Source of the DNA: Coccinella septempunctata
Lineage: Eukaryota; Arthropoda; Insecta; Coleoptera; Coccinellidae
NCBI RefSeq assembly: GCF_907165205.1
Contig: NC_058190.1
Coordinates: 28,671,345 to 28,735,344 of the forward strand
Direction: 5' to 3'
Length of the DNA: 64,000 nucleotides
Position 1 is the first letter of the stretch. Each line of letters begins with the position of its first letter. Shown one piece after another: positions 35,953-45,747 of the stretch. The notes under the pieces are model-generated. The model searched no databases, was not told the DNA's origin, and saw only the letters and a list, made by a program, of their open reading frames with translations. The position numbers and the translations under genes were made by a program.

Positions 35953-36652
35953 TACAGGGTTAGTCTTTCACCCGTATAAATTTTTCAACAGTAGATTCTT
36001 GAAGTCTGAAGAAACACTTTTTTCTTATACCATTTATTCCGATTCTCAACTGATAAAAACATAGAGCCATTTTAAGTTTAAGTCACCTCTAGAAAAACAA
36101 AATCAACTCAACTCAAGAATAACTATAGCTAAATCTGGGACACTACACATCTGTGGATCTTTCAAACAGAGTTATATTTTGCCAAAGTATCCAATCTTTC
36201 GAATTTCACAGATATTTTTAATTCTTGAACTTCAAATTACTCGAAAACGGTGCAATACGAGAAAATATAAAGAATACTTTCATTTTCAAAACTTCAAGTT
36301 AATATATTCATGAAATTGCCTCCAACTTAGTTTAAAGAGTTTGGTTCATTGAATTTTTGGTATTTTTATGATACGCAATGGTCAGAACGAGAATACTGGA
36401 AGACGCGGGCGATATCTTGTGTTCGAAAAAGATTAATCAAATAAATGAAAAAATATATTCCGAAACTCATTTCATTCGATAAACCGTTCTCAAGATAGAC
36501 CAAAAAATAACATTTTTTTTATTGTTTTTCAGGACCCCGTATCTTTTAAACCGAGCCGATTCGAAAAAAATGGTATAAGAAAAAACGTGGTTCTTTAGAC
36601 CTCAAGAATATACTGTTAAAATATTTGTACGAGTCAAAGACTCACCCTGTAT
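35953..36652. mobile_element. Recurrent MITE-like TIR element, copy 5
   Basis: Left ACAGGGTTAGTCTTTCACCC, then TTTTTCAACAGTAGATTCTTG. Right TATTTGTACGAGTCAAAGAC, then TCACCCTGTATA. Interior words (GAAAAAGATTAATCAAATAA, TTTGGTATTTTTATG) match copies 1 and 4. Confidence 0.8.
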
Positions 36653-37201
36653 ACATGTATCAAGTTTTTCAAGATAAATCGGTTCATAAATATCAATGAG
36701 AAAAATTGTATAAAAATGATAATTTTCCCAAAAAGTACGAATTTAATTTGAGGTTAAAATTCCTCGTGCTCAATATTATGTGGCAACATTTGGAAATGCA
36801 CGATCTAGGACTTAATTTGAATTGTTGCTGCAAAAATTCCTGTATAAAGACATATATCTCCAGTCGCTACACAAAAACACTCATATAAGTTCCAACTGTC
36901 CATAAAACACGAACCCTGTACCGAATTCTAACCCATGATTACAAAATATATGACATCGGAATGCATCTCTGGCTTGTATAAAACCTCGTTCCTGTGATGC
37001 ATTATGGAACGTGACAGCAAACGTTCCAACTTGCGGAATGTTCCAGCGCATGGTAAAAATCACAATGGGGATGATATACAACTAGATGGAGCATCGACGT
37101 GTGCTGCGAGAAACAAAAGAATAATTTATAATGCAGTCATCGCGCCATTTTGGAGGCCATTGCGAGCGGATTCCAATACGGCCTCGTGGATTTTCCATGC
37201 A

Positions 37202-37258
37202 GAAATTGCACGATAATGCCGGTATTGATGGCTGCAATGAGCCGTACTGTATTTATGA
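37202..37258 (+). CDS. Possible 57-nt internal exon
   Basis: GTGGATTTTCCATGCAG precedes and GAG|GTAAGATATTT follows. Both are good splice-site matches. The 57 nt between them are open in one phase (KLHDNAGIDGCNEPYCIYE, 19 residues). Locally the DNA is GC-richer than its surroundings. No homology is recognised and no partner exon was found, so this is a weak prediction based only on signals. Confidence 0.2.
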
Positions 37259-39060
37259 GGTAAGATATTTGTTTTGGACCTGTTCCATCATCGATTTTAG
37301 AGGTTCACATCTTTATTATAGTGATCACATTGGAATGTTCAACATTGCCTTGCACACTCATAGTTCATTACCTATTTGAACCCCTGAAACTGACCTGCAG
37401 TGCCTCCATTCCCTCCTTTTATTTGTGGAAAAGGGGGTATTCGAATGAAGCTACATGAATAATGGGGGTCGGTCAGAATTTTCCACCCATCAATATTTTG
37501 TACTGAGATTTTGTTGTATAAAATTGAATATCATTCAGACTTACTTGAGAAGAAGTAACTTAGTCAGCAATCATAATAGGTTTCAATGGATTGGTCCTGC
37601 AAATAAAAGTGGTATTAGTAAATTTTTTTATGCATTTCGAAATGATGTAATCCAGAAACATGTAATGAAAGCAGTATTTTATGAAGACATAGTATATTAT
37701 AATCAAGTATCAAACAAAACCACTTCGAAATGATTGTTTATCTGAATTCGATTCTCATTTTAGCAAAAACATCTAAAAATTTGAGAAGTTTCGAGATATT
37801 TTAATTTTTGAAATGAATTAAGAATTAGACAGATAGTAAGGCTTTATATATCCTTCAAAAATTACAATTCAAATGAAATGACGTCAAAATTGTGATACGA
37901 TGACACCGGGAACAACTACCTTAACTTACTTAAGCATAGCTGTACCGAGCACACTGAAAAAAAGTTCTTCGAGCACTAAGCACCGGGTCTGAACAGGTGT
38001 CTATATTGACACACATATTTCCAGCGTCAAATGTGTTTCCGCTGACCAAAATGTGTCTGTTTTGAGGACAAGAGAAATAAGGGCGTTTCCGTAAAAATTT
38101 TTGATATATTGTATTGAAATCTCATTCATTTAAATATATATGTGAAGTTTTATTTGGACACATACATTTATTACTTAAATTCTTTTTTTCTACATGATTT
38201 GCTTTCTAGCAATTTATTAATGTAATAGATGTAGGTTTCAATGTGTCTTCTTTCCTGTACCAACTTAGTTATAGATAAAAATTGACTTAATGTTTCATAT
38301 CTATTCAAGAATTGATCGATGTGTTCGCATTGAATTCAGAAGAGAATTATCTTGTGCTGATGCAATATCATCTCTGTGTCTAATATTTGCGACCTGTTTG
38401 TATCAAATAGCATGACTTTTGATTCATTTTTACTCATGATTGATCTTTTATTTAGATCGAATGTTTTGATTTTGGGAAAATGTGACATTATTTATCAGCA
38501 GATCAAAATGAGGTTCAAAATCTGCTCAAATATTGTCACTACAGCAACGAAAATAACAATATTTTACCTATTCCCGTGAAATATGTTTCACTGGTCATTC
38601 ATCTTTCTTGATCTATTTCTATCACATTCGATTTGGAAGTGATACTGATTTCAGTGACGGTAGGTATACTACATACAAAAATGTATTTGTACTTTGAAGT
38701 CGGACTTCTTCTAATCTTCGTTATAAATCTTTTGGTGAGCATAGCTATTTTCGTATTCCGGTGATCAGGAAAGCCATAAAGAGAAATTCGTGCTTTCGCA
38801 CTTTCAATTGCTTTAGTACTCTATGATGATGTTCCTTACTAAGCAATAAAAGAACAATAACAATTTAGACAGACATGATTTTGTTTTTAACAGTTAATCA
38901 GGTTATTTTATCTCCCAACTTTTCACATCACCTTTTTATTACTGCGGCGGGCGTATATTCTTTAAGACTGATGTGAAAACCCACCTCGATCCACAGTGAA
39001 ACTTCATCATATAAATTAATAGACCGTGGTATCTTCTTGATGTCGTGCGTTTATCAACAG

Positions 39061-39370
39061 GGACGAAATGCCACAGACTCCTCTTTTCCTTGACTATGAG
39101 AAGTTAGATCCCGAGAGTTTTTTTGGCACTTATGAACATATTACTGTGACAACACCATACCAGCTATGTAAATTTCCCAGGAGATGTACTAGTCCGCAGG
39201 GTCCACTAGATCTGCAAGCACAAAATGGACCTTTCCAAAGAAAGCTGCGGATCTTCTTTAATTATTTACAGAAGGAATTCCACTTGCAAGAGATCTTTGT
39301 CGAAACTTCCGCAGTTTATGATGTTTCATTTTCAACAGTCTCAGACATTATTGGATACTCTAGGATCTAG
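39061..39370 (+). CDS. Unrecognised 100-codon frame
   Basis: A pyrimidine-containing tract ending TTTATCAACAG lies just before it, and ATG is at 39068. The product would include PYQLCKFPRRCTSPQGPLDL and then KLRIFFNYLQKEF. No domain was recognised. The length is within what chance gives in a window of this size. It might be the terminal exon of an unknown gene or nothing. Confidence 0.2.
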
Positions 39371-40000
39371 TTCTCTAAGTCACTCAGTTTAGGCGAAACT
39401 AATGAATTTACGATCTTTACCACAAAATGTTTCATAAAAAATAAATAACTCAAATTATATTTATATATTCCAATTTAGAAATGATTGAGCATTCAGAAAA
39501 TAAAAATAAAAATTGTTGATTTTTGGCGAACTTGGAGTTGAAATGAAACAAAAATTGGCCAGGAATTGTCTCAATATCATGCAACTCAAAGAGCCAGTCA
39601 AATTTAAAAATTATTTTTTTTTCAAAATAGTTGGTTCGCAACAAATATGTTCGATAGTTTTTCCGACGAAATATTTTGATACCACGTGAAAATTGCTTTT
39701 TTCCCGATGACTGCGTTTTTAATTTTGACCAATGAAATAATGACAAAATGCAGTGAACTAAACATTTAGACTTTTCACTAAAATTTTCAGGTCTATTGAA
39801 TCAAAGAAATGAATTCTCATCCGGAAAGGAAATATTGATTGACAATCCATGATTTTTGTAAAATAAGCTTTCCCTGTGGCCTACTTTTTTCTACGATGTA
39901 GGAGAGACCAGGGAGGGTAGTAACAGAGTAGTAACATAGTCGATTTCTCGAAACCTATAACTGCTAGTGACCTGTTTTTTTAACGAAACGCGGTTGTGAG

Positions 40001-40575
40001 TGTAACGTCCAGTTTCATAAACGAATTTAACGTCTTTTTAAGCTTAAAGCTTCCTTTACTGTCATTTTTACGGCCGGTTTCATAATCAAACCTAATTTCC
40101 CTTTAATTATAAAGCTTCCTTTAACCCTACTAAAAATGACCGTAACGTCCAAATTTGAAGTCAAATTCAATTATGAAACTGGACGTAAGTAGGGTTAAAG
40201 GAAGCTTCAAAATTGAAGGGACTAACGACCGGTTTCATAATCAAACCTAAAGTTCCTTTAATTTTAAAGCTTCCTTTAACCCTACAAAAAATACGTCCGG
40301 TTTCATAATCAAACTTAAAGTCACTTTAAGCTTAAAGCTTCCTTTACTGTCATTTTTACGGCCGGTTTCATAATCAAACCTAAAGTCGCTTTAATTTTGA
40401 AGCCTCCTTTAACCCTACTAAAAATGACACTAAAGGAGGCTTTAAGCTTAAAGTGACTTTAAATTTGATTATGAAATCGGACGTTAGTAGGATTAAAGGA
40501 AGCTTTAAAGTTAAAGCGGCTTTAGGTTTGATTATGAAACCGGCCGTTAAGGTTTGATTGTGGAACCGGCCGTGA
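40001..40575. repeat. Array of inverted GTTTCATAATCAAA units
   Basis: At least nine copies of GGTTTCATAATCAAACCT or its complement are interleaved with TTTAAGCTTAAAGC and GCTTCCTTTAACCCTAC words, in both orientations. The result is a set of nested inverted repeats over about 575 bp. It looks like several insertions of one small TIR element (end GGCCGGTTTCATAATCAAAC) into each other. Frames within it are not counted. Confidence 0.8.
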
Positions 40576-41441
40576 GACCGTATATAAGGAAAATTGTGAA
40601 AAGTGTTTTTCCCCAAAATTTCGATTTGATTGAATGTTATAAATATGCTGCATACAACATTTAATTCAAAGCTTCGAAGCTTCGCAGACCTGCGTTTGCA
40701 TTGGAGGCCTGAGTCCATTTCTCTTTCGATTTGCCGAATGTTGAAGGTCTCAAGTCACGAAAAACAATTATTTTCTGCATCTTCTTCGACTTCCTCCTCT
40801 TCGTCATGAACTTTTTTCTCTACTTATTGGTCTTCTTTATCTATTTATGCTCCTTATTTTTCTAGCTCACAACACTCCTTTTCACATTTTTATAAATGCA
40901 TATTGAAATACCTAGAGTAATATCAGATAATGATTAAAGTACTGTCTAGGTAAGAAATGAATTATTTACTTATCAGTAATATAATGGTTTGTTTCATTTG
41001 TTATTCAGCTAATAGACCCAATACATGGGTGACACAACTCACACTGGCATGAAGTGAATTTTGACAAGGGAAAATAATTCTTTTTTTGTAGAATTCCTCA
41101 GAAACCTTGATGATCCAACTAATTCTGAAGATTATTTCTGATAGAATGAAGATTGGGCTACAAAATTGCTCTTATAACTGATAGATCAGATGTAGAATGC
41201 TTCTGGGCTGAGATAAATGTTAGTTGAAGTAAAAACTGTCACAACTCCCCTCGGTATCCCTTATACTGTGTTCACGTAAGTGGGCTTTGTGACTTATTCA
41301 TTGAAGAGGATTGAAAAATAATCCATCAGTTGATAGTACTTTTCAAGGGCTATTGAAATGTGCTATAATATATCCACGCTTGTGTCAAAGTTATGTGGAA
41401 TGAATGATCCCGATGAAGCCTTTAAATTCATCTTGCTGTTT
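40576..41441. other. Unassigned DNA flanking the BEL/Pao insertion
   Basis: Nothing recognised. CCCTC at 41442-41446 is the left target-site duplication of the adjoining element. Confidence 0.4.
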
Positions 41442-41446
41442 CCCTC
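41442..41446. other. Target-site duplication, left (CCCTC)
   Basis: Identical to 45579-45583, immediately outside the other LTR. Confidence 0.75.
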
Positions 41447-41825
41447 TGTTCGAAATTCGAACATTATTCTAAAGAATAATCAAGTTCAATAATATGGAGA
41501 ATTCCATCTGAATTATTCACAAAACTGGGTCACGCCGAGCGAGCCGTCGATCTACCGAAATCTGCTGACTGGCTAGAAACAATTGATGCAACCGGGGACT
41601 CCGTCAGTGCAGTAATACCAAATATGGCAATGTTATTTCTATCGTCATTATTCAATTTAGTATATAAGCTTAGACTGTAATAATAAAATCATCATTCATC
41701 TTCAGTTTGATCAATATACCTCTTGGGCAACTGTGGAGTTAAGACATTCCCTTGAACGTTCTGAGTCTGGTCGTTCAGTTGCCCTAAAACTTCAAGCAAG
41801 TGTTGTTTCAACCAAAGAAACAACA
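41447..41825 (+). repeat. Left LTR (plus orientation)
   Basis: 379 bp, TGTTCGAAATTCGAAC...AAGAAACAACA. TATATAAG at 41661 and AATAAA at 41682 give a plausible promoter and poly(A) signal in plus orientation. It matches the right LTR, inverted, with nine substitutions and two 1-nt indels by my count (about 97% identity). Confidence 0.85.
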
Positions 41826-41830
41826 TTTTT

Positions 41831-41848
41831 TGGTCCTTCGAGCCGGAT
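41831..41848 (+). promoter_or_regulatory. Primer-binding site (tRNA-Tyr type)
   Basis: TGGTCCTTCGAGCCGGAT, five T residues after the LTR. It is the complement of the usual insect tRNA-Tyr 3' end (ATCCGGCTCGAAGGA plus CCA), which would prime minus-strand synthesis. Confidence 0.8.
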
Positions 41849-41855
41849 TGAGAGA

Positions 41856-42660
41856 AAGGATTTACGACCCTTATCTCAATTAAATCATCGACGCCTGTGG
41901 GGAAGTCTTCCAGAGCCAAATCCAGCGCCAGCAGAAGCCCTCCAGAGCCAACAACAGCATCCGTGAAGAAGCCATCCAGCGCCAAATCCGAGCCCGTGAA
42001 CAAGCCTTCCGGATCAAAAATTCAAAAAAGCCAGGGAACAAAACGAGTCCACTGGAAAAAATAAGAGCTAAGGATTTACGACCCTTATCTCAATCAAATC
42101 ATCAACGCCTGCGGGGAAGTCTTCCAGAGCCAAATCCAGCGCCAGCAGAAGCCCTCCAGAGCCAACAATAGCATCCGTGAAGAAGCCATCCAGCGCCAAA
42201 TCTGAGCCCGTGAACAAGCCTTCCGGATCAAAAATTCAAAAAAGCCAGGGAACACACCGAGTCCACTGGAAAAAATAAGAGCTAAGGATTTACGACCCTA
42301 ATCTCAATCAAATCATCAACGCCTGTGGGGAAGCCTTCCAGAGCCAAATCCAGCGCCAGCAGAAGCCCTCCAGAGCCAACAACAGCATCCGTGAAGAAGC
42401 CATCCAGCGCCAAATCCGAGCCCGTGAACAAGCCTTCCGGATCAAAAAAAAAAGCCAGGGAACACACCGAGTCCACTGGAAAAAATAAGAGCTAAGGATT
42501 TACGACCCTCATCTCAATTAAATCATCAACGCCTGTGGGGAAGCCTTCCAGAGCCAAATCTAGCGCCAGCAGAAGCCCTCCAGAGCCAACACCCGCATCC
42601 GCGAAGAAGCCTTCCAGCGCCAACTACGAGCCCGTGAACTAGCCTTCCGGAAAATCACCA
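41856..42660 (+). repeat. Tandem array, ~214-bp unit, four copies
   Basis: Units start AAGGATTTACGACCC at 41856, 42070, 42284 and 42494. The third unit is 4 bp shorter and the fourth is partial. Each contains GCCAAATCCAGCGCCAGCAG and AGCCCTCCAGAGCCAAC with smaller CCAGCGCCA sub-repeats. The sequence is far more GC-rich than its surroundings. Two phases are largely open per unit; one encodes a basic Ser/Pro/Lys-rich peptide (SSRAKSSASRSPPEP), the other a Gln/Arg-rich one. Since 214 is not a multiple of three, the phase shifts between units. It might be a relic of a gag region or linker, amplified after loss of function. Confidence 0.8.
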
Positions 42661-42689
42661 AAAAAAAAAATCTTCAAAGCAGAGATTTC

Positions 42690-44300
42690 ATGAAACCTTC
42701 AACCAACATGGAAGAAAAATTGGGAGAACAAATAGAAGCATGCCTCAACTCTCGCCCTCTTATCCCAATCACCGAAAATCCACAAGAATTAGATGTGCTG
42801 ACGCCTAGACATTTTCTCATAGGAAGATCACTACATTCAATCCCTGAACCAGAAATCAATGAAAAGAATATCACCCTACAAGATAGATGGAGGCTTATAC
42901 AAAAAATGAAACAAGACTTCTGGAAGAAATGGACATCGGAATATCTCTCCAGATTGCAACAAAGGAGCAAATGGACGGATAAAAAAGAAAACATGAAAAT
43001 AGGAGATATCGTACTAGTCAAACAGGACAACGTTAATCCCAACTATTGGCCCTTGGGAAGAGTGACGCAGTGTCACCCAGGAAACGACGGATTTGTGAGA
43101 GTGGCTACGATACGATGCAAAGATGGGAAAGAGATCAGAAGACCTATAACCAAAATCTGCATACTCCCGGTCGAGCAAGAAGAAAGAAGAAACGATAAGA
43201 CTAACAAAGTCGGACCTTCCTCGAAAAATCGACTGATACAAACATTAATGATGATCACGTTACTATGTGTAGCCAATACTAAAAACGCAATAGCGCACCA
43301 CACAATTCACAAACTGCCGCCTGGATTCTACGTGGAGCATTTAGGAAAAGCATACATAAGTGGAGGAGAGTTGAAATTATTAACACCGTTTTCTCTTGAT
43401 CAACTACACTTGGACCGAAACAATCTTAACAGAACAGTTGAAAACTTTCGAGGGTTATGTACTACAGCTTCTCAACTATCGCAGACAAATCACTGTCACG
43501 AGTTTCAACACCACATCGCAGAAATGAAGTATGAAAACAACCTACTCATCGACAGCATCCAACATCTATCGACCAGATCCAGGAGAGGAATATTAGGAGA
43601 ATTAATGACATCCATTTTCGGCGTCAACGATGAAGTCTATCACGATATAGACGACCTTCAGGAAAACCAACAACACCTCATAGAAGTCACCAATCATCAG
43701 AGAAAACTACTGATTTCCACGACGAATGACGTGAGGCAGATCGAAGAAAAAATAAGCCAAAAATTAGAACATTTTCGTGTAAAATTCAACAAGGGCATAG
43801 CCATCATCAACGAAATGCATCTATGGTACAGAAATGTTGATGAAAACAGCATAAATCTTCAAATCATTCAAAACTACCAACTAGCTGTCAACTATTTGGA
43901 AGAAGTCAATAACAAATACACAAGAATCATAAACATATGTCATGGTCAAGGCCACATCACGGATCTACTCTCTCCAAGCGAACTAGCAAAGCTGATCCAG
44001 AAGGCTGAAACAACGATTCCATCAGACATGCACATATTACTCAAACCTGTAAGCAGAATGGAAGTCTCCTATGATGCGAATGAACTAAGAATAGTCACCT
44101 TCTTCTTCATTATCCAAAGACAAAGTTACGACATAATCAAAGTATTTCCCGTCCCGGTTAAGAAGAGAGAAAACATATTCATAGCACCAAAAGTATCCAA
44201 TGACTTATTAGCAGTAGAGTACAATAGTCAAAAATACTTCGAAATAGATGAACAGGAAGTCAAGGAAGCCGTAAAACTACGAGAAGGCCTACATTTATAA
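42690..44300 (+). CDS. BEL/Pao integrase C-terminus fused to envelope-like N-terminal part
   Basis: 536 codons. Residues 1-50 carry LNSRPL and LTPRHFLIG, the end of the BEL/Pao integrase region. Residues ~65-165 match the DUF5641 type (DRWRLIQKMKQDFWKKW, then GDIVLVKQDN, NPNYWPLGRV). After a linker, residues ~181-202 form a signal-peptide-like hydrophobic segment. Residues 205-536 resemble baculovirus-F/errantivirus-type fusion glycoproteins: a furin-like RSRR at 296-299 is followed by a Gly/Leu/Ile-rich stretch (300-311) suited to a fusion peptide, and then a helical heptad-like region (~318-420). Pol and env share one frame, as known for Drosophila roo. The true start is upstream and lost; ATG 42690 is only the first in frame. 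The frame stops at 44300 in mid-protein because of a frameshift. Confidence 0.85.
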   Translation: MKPSTNMEEKLGEQIEACLNSRPLIPITENPQELDVLTPRHFLIGRSLHSIPEPEINEKNITLQDRWRLIQKMKQDFWKKWTSEYLSRLQQRSKWTDKKENMKIGDIVLVKQDNVNPNYWPLGRVTQCHPGNDGFVRVATIRCKDGKEIRRPITKICILPVEQEERRNDKTNKVGPSSKNRLIQTLMMITLLCVANTKNAIAHHTIHKLPPGFYVEHLGKAYISGGELKLLTPFSLDQLHLDRNNLNRTVENFRGLCTTASQLSQTNHCHEFQHHIAEMKYENNLLIDSIQHLSTRSRRGILGELMTSIFGVNDEVYHDIDDLQENQQHLIEVTNHQRKLLISTTNDVRQIEEKISQKLEHFRVKFNKGIAIINEMHLWYRNVDENSINLQIIQNYQLAVNYLEEVNNKYTRIINICHGQGHITDLLSPSELAKLIQKAETTIPSDMHILLKPVSRMEVSYDANELRIVTFFFIIQRQSYDIIKVFPVPVKKRENIFIAPKVSNDLLAVEYNSQKYFEIDEQEVKEAVKLREGLHL

Positions 44301-44307
44301 TCCTGGA

Positions 44308-45069
44308 ATGGTAAAAAACATGGAACAGCATCCGAATTGCATCATCCAAAGCATCTACCAAAAAAATGGGAAATTCGACTGTGAACTCTCCAGCATTCAA
44401 GTCCAAGACGTATTATGGAAAGAACTAATCAAACCAAATACGTGGATGTTCATTTCCAACCAACCGTCCACTATATCAAAACTATGCGGAGGAAAACGAG
44501 AAGAAATTACCATCAATGGAACTGGCACAATTCACATAGGAGCAGACTGTCTCCTCAGAACGCAAAATATAATCCTTCGAGCGAGGTTCACGAATGAGAT
44601 GAAATCAACAACGACGTTCAGCAAGCCAATCCCATTGAACTTATGGCAAGGGAACTCGAATCTTTCCAATGAAAATCTCATCGAGCCCGAAACAGCAATG
44701 GGCAACATCTCTGCAAATTTAACAAAGATAATTCTGGAAGAAGAGGAACCAAATTCACATATCTGGAGACATTTTTCACACCCTCTTGCTACAACCACCG
44801 TGATAGGAATCTCTGCGATAGTCACACTAGCTGTAACGTACCTCTGTATGCGATATATACGTCCACTCCTTCGGAACCGAAGAACTAACAGATCCACCAC
44901 GGAAATAAATGAAGTAGAAGCCGAAATTCCATTGACCGAAATCACACCGAGTTCAAAACCACGCCAGCAATGTTTCGACCTTGACCAGCTCTACGCCGAG
45001 GCGAAAACAGAATTCCAGACGAGAGACCAACTCCGGACGTCAGCACCCATTCATGACCATGCCCAATAA
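44308..45069 (+). CDS. Envelope-like C-terminal part (membrane anchor and tail)
   Basis: 253 codons in the +1 frame relative to the preceding gene. It contains several cysteines and N-glycosylation sequons (for example NGTG, NISA, NLTK), a transmembrane segment at about 159-184 (ATTTVIGISAIVTLAVTYLC), and a 69-residue cytoplasmic tail. It is the natural continuation of the upstream envelope-like protein. The phase changes within about 44275-44297, where the two frames overlap. As it stands no full-length envelope could be made. The ATG at 44308 is probably not a native start. Confidence 0.8.
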   Translation: MVKNMEQHPNCIIQSIYQKNGKFDCELSSIQVQDVLWKELIKPNTWMFISNQPSTISKLCGGKREEITINGTGTIHIGADCLLRTQNIILRARFTNEMKSTTTFSKPIPLNLWQGNSNLSNENLIEPETAMGNISANLTKIILEEEEPNSHIWRHFSHPLATTTVIGISAIVTLAVTYLCMRYIRPLLRNRRTNRSTTEINEVEAEIPLTEITPSSKPRQQCFDLDQLYAEAKTEFQTRDQLRTSAPIHDHAQ

Positions 45070-45174
45070 AGCACTCGATCGAGTGTCACACGAGTTAGAA
45101 ATAGGAAATTAGGGAATAGGACAATAGAAGTAACAGATTGCCAACACTGGAGCTCCAACATCATAGCCTGCAGC
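45070..45174. other. Junction between env end and inverted PBS
   Basis: It contains a perfect palindrome ACTCGATCGAGT (45074) and a purine-rich tract (about 45094-45120) that could be the former polypurine tract. In a normal element the 3' LTR would begin after it. Instead the sequence runs into leader-like DNA (45121-45174, read on the minus strand) and the inverted primer-binding site. Confidence 0.4.
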
Positions 45175-45192
45175 ATCCGGCCCGAAGGACCA
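45175..45192 (-). promoter_or_regulatory. Second primer-binding site, inverted
   Basis: On the minus strand TGGTCCTTCGGGCCGGAT, one mismatch from the left copy, again five bases from the LTR edge. Confidence 0.75.
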
Positions 45193-45197
45193 AAAAA

Positions 45198-45578
45198 TGT
45201 TGTTTCTTTGGTTGAAACAACACTTGCTTGAAGTTTTTAGGGCAACTGAACGACCAGACTCAGAACGTTCAAGGGATTGTCTTAACTCCACAGTTGCCGA
45301 AGAGGTATATTGATCAAACTGAAGATGAATGATGATTTTATTAATTACAATCTAAGCTTATATACTAAATCGAACAATGACGATAACAATAACATTGCCA
45401 TATTTGGTATTACTGCACTGACGGAGTCCCCGGTTGCATCAATTGTTTCTAGCCAGTCAGCAGATTTCGGTAGATCGACGGCTCGCTCGGCGTGACCCAG
45501 TTTTGTGAATAATTCAGATGGAATCCTCCATATTATTGAACTTGATTATTTTTTAGAATAATGTTCGAATTTCGAACA
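45198..45578 (-). repeat. Right LTR (minus orientation)
   Basis: 381 bp, inverted copy of 41447-41825. Its U3 start (TGTTCGAA on the minus strand) faces outwards and abuts CCCTC. TATATAAG and AATAAA lie on the minus strand. Confidence 0.85.
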
Positions 45579-45583
45579 CCCTC
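45579..45583. other. Target-site duplication, right (CCCTC)
   Basis: Identical to 41442-41446. Confidence 0.75.
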
Positions 45584-45747
45584 GGAATGCCGTACTGAAC
45601 TTGAATTGCCGAAGTAAAATATGGGGATTTGATGATAGTAAGAACTACTAAAACTTCTGGGTCGTCCCCTATGATTAGAGTTCTACGTCGCTGACGTATT
45701 CTTCGAGGCTCTTGCCGCTCTCTATCTATTTTGGATTCGGGCGATTA
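45584..45747. other. Short flank without features
   Basis: DNA between the retroelement and the next TIR element. Nothing recognised. Confidence 0.4.

Larger units (their letters stand above)
36653..40000. other. Mostly unassigned DNA
   Basis: No transposon hallmark was recognised. Two weak exon candidates inside it are listed separately (37202-37258 and 39061-39370). Confidence 0.4.
41447..45578 (+). mobile_element. BEL/Pao-type retroelement with inverted LTRs and env
   Basis: A 4.13 kb unit bounded by TGTTCGAA...TTCGAACA and flanked on both sides by CCCTC (41442-41446, 45579-45583), a 5-bp target duplication as expected for BEL/Pao or gypsy integrases. The LTRs are inverted: plus orientation on the left and minus on the right. 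Each is followed inwards by a tRNA-Tyr-type primer-binding site. Gag, protease, RT/RNase H and most of integrase are absent. What remains is a tandem repeat, an integrase-region C-terminus and an envelope-like gene. BEL/Pao assignment rests on the DUF5641-like domain. The inverted-LTR layout is not the normal retroelement form. Confidence 0.8.

Noticed and set aside
41831..41848. A tRNA-Tyr gene at the sequence matching a tRNA 3' end
   Set aside because: Only the 18 nt complementary to the tRNA 3' end are present, next to an LTR. It is a primer-binding site.
41692..42476. Minus-strand frames with FTGSDLALDGFFTD-type text
   Set aside because: They are antisense readings of the 214-bp tandem array and recur because the array recurs.
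42674..43303. Several 75-122 codon minus-strand frames opposite the pol-env gene
   Set aside because: Shadows of the 536-codon plus-strand gene with no motif of their own.
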